From positions 18,813,906 to 18,877,905 of the forward strand of contig CM040745.1 in assembly GCA_022829145.1 (NCBI GenBank): a DNA stretch of 64,000 bases, read 5' to 3'. A program made the translations under genes and the position numbers. This DNA is from Albula goreensis (Eukaryota > Chordata > Actinopteri > Albuliformes > Albulidae). The stretch's first letter is position 1. Each line of letters begins with the position of its first letter. Positions 50,143-62,398 of the stretch are shown piece after piece. The notes below the pieces were generated by a model. The model did no database searches, was not told where the DNA came from, and was given only the letters and a program-made list of their open reading frames with translations.

Positions 50143-51729
50143 TATGTCACCACCTTATGAAGCTACACAACCAATTAAACCCTGATGCACTGCTTGTGCT
50201 TTGGGGAGATGGGATTACAACACTATTCAATATTCCCAAAGATAAGCATGAGGTTCATACCCCTATAACCCTGAGCTGAAAACAGAGAGAAATTTTTCTT
50301 TCTTCTGAAGCCCTGCTTAAAGGCAGAGTGGCTGTCTCCCTGAGGGATGGCTTGGGGCCTAAGGTTTGTTCCATCACTCAAACGGTAAAATTGGGGCAAT
50401 TAAAGTCAGCTGTTTCTCTGCACAGACATCAAACCCCAGCAGGTGATCCTCAGCTTATGGGCTGTCTCAGAAACATACTCAGCAAAATAGAGCAGGGACA
50501 GTTGAGGAACTTTCACAGTGCACTAATCCTAATTACACTATCATTAAAAATCATCTATTTTTTGCAGTGTGAATTTGTTCTTACTGTGCTCCCTAAGTTT
50601 CTTGTGTGTATTTATGTTGTGTAATTTATTTGCCATTTAAACAAAGTATCGAGTGTTTAATGAATGTTACAGCATTTAAGGGGATGATTTGTATTGTCAT
50701 GTTTAATAATTACAGGTTGCCATTTAATTACATATGACATACAGGTTCTTGAATGTAGTGGTACTGTGACCAAAAATTCCAGGATGAGTGGCACCTACTT
50801 ACATGTACACTAAATTTTTCCAACACAGTAATCAATTGATGTCATAAAGGCAGCCTTAAGAACATAATGGGCTTGGGTTCAGATAAAATTCTCATTCTTC
50901 TCATTAAACAAGCTTCTAATACAAGATGTCTCCCATTCAAGCATTATTACACATGATTACAACACGAATACATGCCAAAACTACATGGGCAGGCACATAA
51001 ATACCAATACATATAAGCCCAAAAATCACATTCCACATAATAGCTAACATCAGAAACAAGACCACAAATCTCAATGAACATGATGATGATGACACAAAAC
51101 ACTGTGGGAACATTGCAAGGAAGCATACTACAAACACAGGGTGGCGGTTACAGGTACACATCAATAGCTGTGTCCAACTTTTCCAAGACAGTGCCATAAG
51201 AAAATTCATTAAATGAGCAACAGGCCACTGAAAAACTGAAAAATGCAGGAAAAGTCAAAAATTTCACTCCTCATCCACATTTTAATCACATAAACACAAT
51301 CTAGGAAAACAAGAATTGCAACAAAATACTTCTCTAAATCCATCATGTTTCATAATGTTGAGTACTGATCTGTATCCCTACAGTCAAATTTGATAAATTG
51401 GTCATTACTGGCTGACCCTGGTATGATGGGGTGATTTTGACCACTCATGACTAAGAAAGGTGATTCAGCAAAAGCCATGATGTGATTTTCCTGAATGTCA
51501 AGCCTAGTGATCATCCAGAAAGACAGTAAGCAGACCCGACCAATATGCCATCTTACAGCACAATGTTGTCCATCTGATTCCTTTTGTACAACTGAGACAC
51601 ACTTGACATTGGCTGTGTTGAACCACTCTATAATCTCTTTCAAGAATCAGTTCATGTAAGGAGGATTACATGATTACCGTGTACCATTACTGGTTAATGA
51701 TTGCTGTGCACCGCAACTGACAGATAGTG

Positions 51730-51755
51730 CGTGTGTGTGTGTGTGTATGTGCGTG
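51730..51755. repeat. (GT)n microsatellite
   Basis: GT dinucleotides with a TATGTGC interruption, upstream of acvr2a exon 2. Confidence 0.85.
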
Positions 51756-54700
51756 TATAAATAAAAGCCCTTGAGCTGATCTACAGTGGAGGATAGAAGA
51801 AACACTAAATCCCGTACATAACTATACACACCCTCTAGTGAATAACACTGTGCAGAGGCACTGCTGCACAGATACATTTACACTGTTTCCCAACAGCAGG
51901 AAGCTGCACATGGCAATGCCATTTCATACACATTCTCGTTAAACATTTTGATGTATTAATGTCACTTCATTCAGGGTATTGCTTTCTGCTTTGTGTAATC
52001 AGATTACTGCAACGATAGGGTGTGTGGGGGAATCTTCTGAAAGTATGAACTGTCTACAAGTTGTACCATATAGGAACACATCAGAATCTCTGTTTTACAA
52101 TGGATGGTTTTTCAACTGGTACAACATGTTTTTAAACTAAGGGCAAAGCCAACATGAGGGTAGAACTGTCCTTGAAACAAAATGGTATAAGTGTGCCACA
52201 CTGTTGGAATGTAACCAGCACATTTTCTTCAAACAGGCTTTCAGTGAATGCTGGTTATGTCAGAGCCTGCTATAATTACTAAGGAATGCTGAGCATGAAC
52301 TGAAAGCAATCATTTAGCAGGCTCATACCTTAAGGCAAGAGAACTGTACATACAGTAAGTGCGAACAAGATCGGATGTACTTTACAATACAGCTCCAGTG
52401 AGGCCCTTGTCACTTTGCTGAATGGAGGTTTCAGACCTTAATTGATGTGCTTTGTGAACATTAACTGTTTGTATGACTGGAGCCACCATTAATGACAAGA
52501 GTGAATTCACATGAACAAATCAATAAAGGCAGCTTGAAAGAGATCAGAGATTGTTTAGCACCTACATGTTGCTTATTACTACGCAAACCTTCACACTGGT
52601 TATTACTTAAGCTATATTCATGGCAGATACTCTTACCCAGAGGTACTAAAAAACCTATATTCTTCTGCTATCCAACTGTACTTTTTTAAACAGCTATTGA
52701 AGCTTCTTTAAGATTAAGAATCATAACATTATATGCTTAAAACGCACAAACAAGCTGTCTAGACAAAACTCGCACAAGAGACTTGAGATACCATAGCTAA
52801 GATGTCATGTACAGTTGGGAGAAGAACTTGTTAGATGCAGGTAGTGAGGTAGGTAGGTTCTCCACTGAGGTAGTGGAGAAAAAATGGTTGATCACAAAGG
52901 TTGTTTCATTTCTGCATTAAAATAACCAAACTCAGCAACAGAGTCCAATCCCTTAATCCGTGCTGGAATGTCCGGCAGCCTATCAGTCTCCGCTTCAATT
53001 ACGCGGCTGATCGCTAGCTGCTTATGCACAGGCTGAGCATGCAGGTTGCAAATGAACCATCCACTGTACTCTGGGTCTGCCCTGCATTCCATGGGCCTGC
53101 TTGTAATTGGCTTCCATTGGTCTGCACATAGTGTACATTCTTAGTTTATGTTACAATAAAGGCTTTTTTAAACAGGTCTTCTCGATGGATGCTGTGGCTG
53201 GGGCAACGTTGTGCTCACACTGACTGACATTACCTGAAAAGCCTATTTCTTTGCATATTGCAGTATTTGAATTCCTGTATATATGTTTGATGTGCTGAGT
53301 ACAGGAGATCATGTGTGGGCTTTAAGCAACTCTGCATGAAATTATGAAAAAAATTAAAATATGGAAAACAGCCAGACCTCAAATGCACACCAAAAAACAC
53401 CATAGAACCCTCTTGTGCCTGTATAATGTTTTTACGTATCAACTACAAGTATTCTATTTTTGCTATTTTGAGACCACCATTTGTGAGATTTGAGCTAAAC
53501 AAAGGAGGAGGACTGGCACTTATCTGAAGAGGCAACAGTGATCATTAGCTAGATAGCCAACTGCCAGTTCCCTGCAGCAAACATCCCAACTTGGGGACTA
53601 TTGTGGAGCTCTAAGGAGATGAAATTCCTCATAGAAGTATGTGCTAATGACAATATGCTAAAACAACTTGGAAAAAAATAAAACCATGACCACAGACAAA
53701 ATTGTTTACTAAACGGTCAAAGCTTAAATTGTTCGCTAGAACTTCAAATCAATGGCAAAGGGAAGAAACTGGCAACTGCTGTGTACTGCACACTGTCAAT
53801 GTTAGTCATTGGTGTGCTATACTCGTCATACAAGTGCTAATTAAACCCAGATTACCTTATTTTATCCACAGATATTCGGTACGCAGTACCTATTCAACTT
53901 GTATTTGAAGTTAAATAGGTAAGTATCACATTAACTTTGAAAAGCCTTTAAGTTAAAGTGACCAGATCTTTGGGAGGAAAGCTGGGGACAGCACTCCTCC
54001 CCCATGTGACATCACATTCCCCCGATAGTGAACATGATTGGTCGTCTGGTGCATATACACACGATCATGTACATGCACCTATATGGACCTTCATTCGGCC
54101 TACATTAACATCACTGTTAGCAACGAGACAATCTAAAAGGATGCTTACTGCAACATGCAAAACATAGGTTAAAACAGTGGCATTTTCCTGCAAGTTTCCT
54201 GTGCATTTCTATAAAATATTGGTTGTGCTTACAAAGCTTGTAGTCACATTGTAAGTGTATTTCATCAGTGTCATCATGGTTTGTCTAAAGCGACCAATCA
54301 ATAGCTAGCTAGCTATAGCCTGAGTCGTAGATTACATACAATCATATTAAATGCAACGTTAAATCAAAAATAAATTTAGTCTATAACTCTGACTGCTGCT
54401 AACTAGATAGCAATGCATATGGAGAATTTCCCCTATTTCGTTGTGCTGTTTAGAATTAGAATGGTTTGTTAGTTTAATGCAGGAACGTATCTATTGGCGA
54501 GCTTCCGTGCAGATTAGTTACAATGTGAGGAGTTTCTGTGCATGTCAAATTGACTTGTCAATCAAAGGAGCAGGTGACACGCCCACTCTTCCAGGTTTTC
54601 CAGTACTCCAACATTTTATAACTTAAAAAGAACTTTGCAAATATTGTTTCGCGAAAACAACAGTTTGTGTTCTTTTGTGTAAAAAAAATTCTGAGCCTTC

Positions 54701-55741
54701 CCCTTTAATATTATGCAAAGACAAGATGCTCACAATAAAACATGTTGAAATTAAAACTAAAGTTATAGATGTGCTGCCAGATCGTAAATAGGCCTATGCC
54801 CAAACCCCCTCCTGCACTACTAAGTCACATAGGTTTCTGATGGCTCAAACATTCGGAAACATGTTGTAATGGGTGTGCTGCTAGCAACACCAAAAAAGGC
54901 CAATTTATATTTTGATGTACATTCGTGTTCTTTAATTGACATCCTCCCACAACTTAAGAAAACTTTGCATTAGTGCATAGTAGTTGTTTCATCTTTGTTA
55001 ACAGGATGGATGAATGGGAACTCCTGCAATTTATCATTAAAAAGTTAGCTACGTTTGTGGACTTTTGATACGGCCACGGTCACCTTTACCTTTACCAATG
55101 GCGTTGGTGGAATCATGAGTGCATATGAGGCAGGAATTCGTCATGCCTCATTACAGTATAACATCAGCAGTGACTGGTTTATCTATCTAGCTTATTTTAT
55201 GCAACAACATTGACTTCGTGGAGGGGCTTTCCCATCATTTTAGATCTAAATAATACTATCTCTGATGTAAGTCTTAACAAGTCTAAATCTTTCTGAATGC
55301 CTTTTATCAACTGAAGGCCAGATGAGGATTTGATAGGCTGAGTGGCCTGTACTCCTTGCCCATTATTATGTTCTGAAGTAAAACGCAACTGCTGAGGACA
55401 TACATACTGAGGGCATGTGAAAAAATGATTGACACAGAAAAATAATTGAAATAACATCTATTACAATTAGAACGCTGTCCTGATTATTAACTGGTATCAA
55501 GCCCACCAATAAAAACTGACATCTTACATGAACACTGACAAAAACCATTAAAAATACCAAAAAAGAAAAATGAATAATAAAATATTTTAAATTTAAGGAG
55601 TAAGAAACCCATAAACCATAATATTTTTGCAAAACACTACAGGGATATCAATATATACTCTCCAGGCTACATAATCATACAGACTATGCCTATCAGGCAG
55701 GTTAAGTGAATGCAGTTTTGCAAAAACTTTTTTTATTTGCC

Positions 55742-55748
55742 AAACAGG

Positions 55749-55779
<31 letters not shown>

Positions 55780-55795
55780 TACTATTTACCTGTTT
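55742..55795. repeat. inverted repeat around an A22 run
   Basis: AAACAGGAAAATAGTA (55742-55757), 22 A residues, then TACTATTTACCTGTTT (55780-55795), complementary to the left arm at 15 of 16 positions. Confidence 0.85.
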
Positions 55796-56956
55796 ACATA
55801 CAATCATGTATATTAGTAAATACATGGTTAAAAACAATAGAGAAAAATATGAACAATGACAAATAAGCAATGATGACTTTTACTACTTTGAAAAGTAGTT
55901 TCATGAGGTAACAAAAAACAATATAATCTAACATTGCTTTCCTCAAACAAAAAAAAATGTTAAGAAGCCTTCACTAAACAGTACCATTTTGGACTGATCA
56001 GTCACCATTTAATTAAAACTGACCCAAATAAATAAAAATCAATGCACTTCTCACTGTAAATCTCACTATAAAAAAGCAGAAATGCCTCCCCTTTTGACTC
56101 ATCCTACTGGATATACTTTTACCCAATTCCACAAGGACCATTAGGCAGCACATTTTCATATCTGCTATGGGTAATAGGTCCCTCTGTAACAATTTACGTA
56201 CAGTAATGGAAACAAATTAGCCTGGCAAGTCACAAACAGTGCTGATATCTCCCCAACAGACTTCCCTTCAGAGCCTAGAGGAAAAGAAAAATACAACAAC
56301 AAAGGGGAGGGTAAAAACTTGGGAGCAAGCAAAAAAAATAGAGAAAGTGGAAAAAGTCTTGGGAGACTTAAAACGAGAACATGATAAATGTACAACAACC
56401 AGTTTTAATCAAGGATCAAAGTGGGAGCACAGCACAGCCAGTCTGTCTAGACTGCAGTCTGTTTCAGGAAGGCTCCGAAGCATATAAAATAACATCTGCA
56501 AGGCACATTAATCACACTTAGGACCTTTCTTCAGGGCCCCTGAGTGCTAAGAAACTTGTGCTAAAATCTATTAAGCCTTCTTGGTTTATGACAAGGGCAC
56601 ATACAAAGGTAGAAGACAAAACTGATTGATGAAGACAAACATATTGGCAACCAGTGGACAGACAATCATGATCCTGTTATACTGTAGGGTTGCAGTGTCA
56701 CAATTAGGCAAGCACCTGGATTTCAGTTTGTTGCAAAACTGGAATGCTGGTTCATGACATTCATAAGGCCAAACAAAAAGTATGTTTAGCTATGAGCAAA
56801 AATTCATAATATATTTTGTTTTTGCATATCGCCTGAATTGAAAGTTAAAGATTATATGCACAAGAACATATTTTTATCAAAACTACTTGTTTGACAGTAT
56901 GGAAGAACATTGAGACCTGCCTCCATCACCTGAAAACTTGAAAACTGAAAAATACA

Positions 56957-58411
56957 CAGTGTGTGCATAATTATTAGGTAAGTCAGCATTCTGAGCATAC
57001 ATTATTTCCAGGCACGGTTTTCCAACTCTAAACTACATAAACCTTAATGTTACCAGACTGAATCATTTTCAGGTGACATGTAATTGCTTAATGAGGGAGG
57101 GTGTGACTTAAAGTGATTAACACCTAATATTCAGGTAATATACATACATACAATAACTAATATACATAGTTATTAGATAGCTTCTTTACTTCAGGTAAAC
57201 TGGGCCCAAAAAGAGATCTAACTGATACTGAAAAGTCAAAAATTGCAAAATGCCTATCAGAAGGATGCTACACTCTGGAGATTGCCAAACTATTGAAGTG
57301 TGACCATCAGACAATCAAATGCTTTGTTGAAAATAGTCAGCACGGTCAGAAAAAAAATGTTGAGAATAAAAGGTGCAAATTAACTGCAAAAGACTTGTGA
57401 AGATTTAATTGTGAAGCTACCAGGAACCCATTAGCTTCTAATGCCACCATATTCTCTAACTGCAACCTACCTGAGGTGTCAAGAAGTACCAGGTGTCAAG
57501 CATCAAGCCTGGGCCAAGAAATATCTGAAGACTGACTTGTCAAAGGTTTTATGGAGAGATGAGTTGAGTGACTCTTGATGGACCAGACGGGTGGACCCGT
57601 GGCTGGATCACTCATGCACACAGGGCACCAGTTTGAGTCAGGCACCAGCAAGGTGGGGGAGGGGTAATGGTGTGGGCTGCTATCATTAAGGATGAGCTAG
57701 TTGGACCTTCTTGGGGTGAAAATGTACTGAAAATCAACTCCCAAAACTACTTCCAGTTTCTGGAAGATACTTTCTTCAAACAGTGGTACAGAAAGGAATC
57801 AGCAGCATTCAAGAAGGCCATGATCTTTATTCAGGACAATGCTCCATCACATGAATCCCTGCACTCCACTGCTTGGCTAGCATGAAAAGGCTACAAAGAT
57901 GACTGAGTAATGACCTGGCCCCCTTCCTCACCAGACTTAAACCCTATTGAGAACTTCTGGCCATCTGAAACATGAGACTTAGTGAGGGAAATCAATACAC
58001 CTCTTTGAACAGTATTTGGGAAGCTGTGGTGGCTGCTTCAACTACAATTAGTTGTGAACAGATCAAGAAACTGACAGATTCTATGGATGGAAGTCCCATG
58101 GCAGTTATTGAAAAGAAGGGTGGCTATATTGGTCACTGAATATTTTTGAAAGGCCAAAAATGTTATTTGTTAAACATACTTGTTTATTAAGTTTTAAAGT
58201 GGAGAGAAAAAAATGTAATTTAGCTGCTTAATTCTACACACTAATAGTTGCCTAATAATTGAGCACTCTGAGAAAGGCATATTTCACTTTTTCTTTGTTA
58301 AACATTGTTTTGATGCAAAATAAAGTTTTTAATACACTGATAGTATTGCATCTGTTCAACAGTAAATGAAACCTGAGGAACACTAGTTGCCTATTATTTA
58401 TGCACACACTG
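56957..58411 (+). mobile_element. Tc1/mariner-like transposon with inactive transposase
   Basis: The left end CAGTGTGTGCATAATTATTA is mirrored on the right by TTATGCACACACTG, giving an element of about 1455 bp. In between, a decayed transposase is readable in the plus sense (about 57200-57970). It is interrupted by several stops and frame changes. The target duplication is not clear. Confidence 0.88.
57200..57970 (+). pseudogene. broken Tc1/mariner transposase
   Basis: The N-terminal part reads LTDTEKSKIAKCLSEG and on to a helix-turn-helix-like LEIAKLLKCDHQTIKCF. The C-terminal catalytic part has FIQDNAPSHES (second Asp) and, after in-frame stops, [13 protein letters not shown] (third acidic residue). 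The longest intact piece is 57667-57885. At least two stops fall between the two catalytic motifs, so no functional enzyme is made. Confidence 0.85.
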
Positions 58412-59693
58412 GACTAGGTCATCTCTGTTGATACTCTGTACACGGCCTGATTTGTGATTTTGCCAAATACAAAATGTAAAGAACCTACAGACCACATTGT
58501 GTCAACTACAAAAGTAAATACCTTTTTATTATGAGGGAGGACATCCCATAAAGCTGCATTGGATGGCATAAATGTCCAAAAAGACAAAAGCTTTTAAAAA
58601 TGGGTATTATCTACACTACATATTAGAAGCTGAAGGTCATTTTTGATGTGAAGGCTAAAAGCCTTGAATTAGACGATACATCCATCTGCCATCGACTATG
58701 ATAAGCCACATTCATCTACAAACCCAAATCAAAATGAGTATTTACTTGGATGGTCTTCCTTTTAATGATTCCAAATCTGATAAACTGACACCTGCATGGA
58801 GCACGTATGTTCAAAGGTACCTGGGTTTATATTATAAAGCTTGTATTTTTGGGGAAATTATGCTACCCAAGCATGTTAGTTCTAGAACACTACGGCTGCA
58901 AAAAACAAGATTTCCTAATGATTGATATTTTATTAAAAGTGAAAGCAATGGCCATAATTAACCAGACTGAATCATGTCAACTGGGCTGTTATGGACCACG
59001 AATCAAACCCTGGAACAGACAGAAAATGGAATTTTCATGGAAAATGAAATACTTTTGCTTGCATGTAATTATGTATGCATTTGTATGTTGAAACATTTGG
59101 GAAAAAAGTAAAATATGTTGAATATGTTTGAAAACTTAAGAACACACCAACATTTTGGTGGCTTCAAAATAAGTGTCACATTCACGCAATGATATTCCTC
59201 TGACATATCTGAAGTAATTTCAAATGTTATAAAGGTGTTTTTTTATTCACCATAGATACGAAGGCTGAAGTTGTTTTTTTTTTTGTCCATGAATGTATAA
59301 TATATCCAAACACTCCTTCCATGTATATTTACATATTAAATAATCTATATATACAGAAACAAATACAAATATATGTAGAAGTATTTGAAATAACATTATA
59401 TGTTTACTTGACCTGGGTATGAAGTACACTGATACAGTCTTGAGCTAAAGAAGATATGTACTACAGTTTTGTTGGCCTGGTCAGTCACCTCCCCTGGAGC
59501 CAGGTAGGTATGACAAAGACACAGTTGCTGTGGAAGGTAATCCAGACAGGAATAGCATGGTATTGTTGATTACAGTAAGTCTAGCGGGAGAAAGACCCTG
59601 TCGCTACAACTACACCTGAGCCTTCTGTAGCCCATGCATTATTCAGAAAGGACACAGCATCACCAAACTGGGACACAGCTCCTACCAACTCCT

Positions 59694-59763
59694 GGGGTCT
59701 CATTTATCAACTGCACTGTGCACACACACATCTTCAGGCAAAGTGTGCGATTTATCAAAATAC
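59694..59763. mobile_element. possible end of a DNA transposon
   Basis: The string GGGGTCTCATTTAT followed by a TGTGC-rich stretch and GATTTATCAAAA resembles the terminus of abundant fish DNA transposons (Harbinger or hAT type, from general memory). A comparable far end is not clear; GTGCGTAGGAGTACACAGTG near 60799 might be related. No transposase is convincingly readable between. Confidence 0.3.
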
Positions 59764-61682
59764 AAAGTTTCTGCAATTTCTCATAAGCAGTGAAAATCCT
59801 GGATAAAAAGTGAAATTCAAAACTTTCTCTACAATTAGGTATTCAGCATTTATTATGAAAAATAATTTCATTCAGTTAATTTGCAAAAAAAACCTTCAAC
59901 CCCAAAATTCAAAATAAATGTCAGATGCGAGCACATTTTCAGCCAACCACAGCACAAATGATACTTTGGTCCAGGGGATATTTACTTTGCAATGCATCTG
60001 TGTCTGTGTGTTTAAAAAGCCAAGAAATACATGAACTAAATATGACAGGAAAACAATGCCACATTTGCATCATAAATTGGGTTACAATGTCAATGCCTAC
60101 TGTCTGTTGAGCAAAAAATTCAGACAACTTCAGCTGTTGACCAGCAATGGCCAGGGCAACCATTGGGCACAGATAAGGTTGGTATATTCAATTGCGGTAT
60201 CTTTGAGATGGACATCTTCCTGCATCCCAAAGCACTGTAGAGACTGAACATCAGGGCCAGCTTCCATATGTTAAAATGACAGCTCCAGCATTGAGGCATC
60301 AGTTTCAAGCAGAAAAGAGCTGCAGAGTTTGGGACTGCATAATGCAAGACATGTGGAGTGAAGGTAGCAAAGTAGCTGTTGCATAATTGGCACAAATACT
60401 CCATCTGCGATGTTCAGTGATAATTAACCATTTCATAAGTGAACAACGGACAAAATGCATTCCACTTTTGCCTACTCTGGAAGACTAGTCTTTATCAGGG
60501 AGCAGTATGTCATACCACAACTGTTCTATGTACATAATTCTGAAGGGAGTCAAAATAAAAGCATTTGGAAATGGGCCAAGCAGAAGCTTAAACACTGCTG
60601 TGAAATGGTCAAATGTTTCTCAGCTTACCCTTTAAACATTTATTCCACCTTTGAGCTGGAGAAATTCCTTTATTTGATATATACAGCTGGAGCACTGGTA
60701 TTCACAGTAGTTGCATCACATTCCAACATTTTAACTATGCATTCACGATTATGTGGAGGCAGACAGTGAGGCCATTTTCTAAGAAAAGTTTACATTGTGC
60801 GTAGGAGTACACAGTGGCATAAATGTTCAGGTTTGATCATTCTTACTTAATTTGAATGTGCTGAAATCCATGCAGAATAGTTATATTAACAAGATAAATA
60901 AAGCCCTTGGATTTTATAAAATAAAAAATGCCAAATTTAAACAGTGAAGTCTGAGCCTGACAAGCAGTTAAACAGGGATGATGTGAAATGTTTAACTTCT
61001 GCATGTGTTTCATTAGAAGATTACAGCTGCAGCTGCCGTGACACCTCTAAGCAGAACACGAAGGGAATCAACAAGGAAAGTGTGCATTCAGCAATTAAAA
61101 TGATTTGCCAGCAGTGGAAAGCAGAGTTGCATTTCCATTCTTTGGGGTCAAGCCACTAGGTAAGAAACTCATATACTGTATATAAATAACAAAGTGAACT
61201 AATGTGTTTGGATTACCTCCAGTAATAAGATAACATACATTTTAATTGTAGTCTTTCAAGGCCCCTCCTGTAGGAGAGCTGAAGGGAATATGGTTATTGA
61301 AGTGGTGGAGGCAGTGCTTAAAATTCAAGGCAAACTTTGTGTGATTTCAGCTTTGTGTTACTATACCCACAACTTAACATTTAAAGAAGCAGAGCTCTGT
61401 AATTCAGCACAGTCAGCTTCTGCAGTGAGAGGTCAGCTGCTGTCCTGCTGGACAGTTAATCAGGGCCACCTCCATTTTTCAGTTCCCATCATGGTGGGAA
61501 GCAGCATCTACAAAGCTGCAAATAAACCTTTCATTCAACAATGGTTCTACCAGCATTAAAGCGAATGAAAATGAAAAGCGCACAAAGCACAAAATCTGGA
61601 AACGATACTCTTAAGAATTTAAAACATAAATATGATTGACATCAGTGAAATAATGTAAATGAAATCAACCTTTGCACATTAT

Positions 61683-62118
61683 CAGGGCTGCCCCTGACTG
61701 AAGATTTTCCTAGTCGACTAGCAGTTGTTAGTTCAAGCCATTAGTCGACTAGTCATCGCACATTTATGATATCAAATAAATTATATATATAATTTGGGGG
61801 ATCAGAAAATGGATTGCGTTCCAGGGCTGAGGAAGAATGTGATAAGTAACATTGTTAACACTGTGCTACTTTACAAAGAAATACAAAACCGTAATAATGA
61901 GCCATTAAAATACAATTTTTTACAAGTAAGCGCATGAAATGAGCCGCCTGTTAACGACAATGTTAACGGCAAAAGGGGTAATACTTCTCAAAGTGTCGGA
62001 ATAACCAGCAAGGACATATTTTTTTAATTTATTTCAACACAGTGTAACATCACACAAATTATGAACTTGAAACACCAACACAATAACCCTATAAAACAAA
62101 TGGTAAACAGAAAACCTT

Positions 62119-62149
<31 letters not shown>

Positions 62150-62398
62150 CTAAATTGAAAGAAAGAAAAAAAAAAAGAAAACTGCTCTGGCAAGCTTAGG
62201 ATAGCATTACTCATTTTTCACCCATTTTGGATGATTTCCTGCCCGACATTGTCAAATAACTTTTCAAGGATAAGGTGCAACTCCCGAATGGAGTTTGAAG
62301 GGTTTTTTTTTTCTGCGACTAACCGACCAATTAAAACTTGGTCGAATAAGACTCTTCTCATCGACTGACGTTTGGTCGACTAATAGGGGGCAGCACTA
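61683..62398. mobile_element. non-autonomous hAT-type element with perfect 8-bp target duplication
   Basis: The left end CAGGGCTGCCCC and right end GGGGGCAGCACTA are imperfect inverted repeats. The flanks are identical: CACATTAT at 61675-61682 and at 62399-62406. An 8-bp duplication with short CAGNG-type ends fits the hAT superfamily. Near both ends the motif TAGTCGACTA or GGTCGAC recurs. No transposase frame is present in the 716 bp; an A-rich run is at about 62124-62175. Confidence 0.9.
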
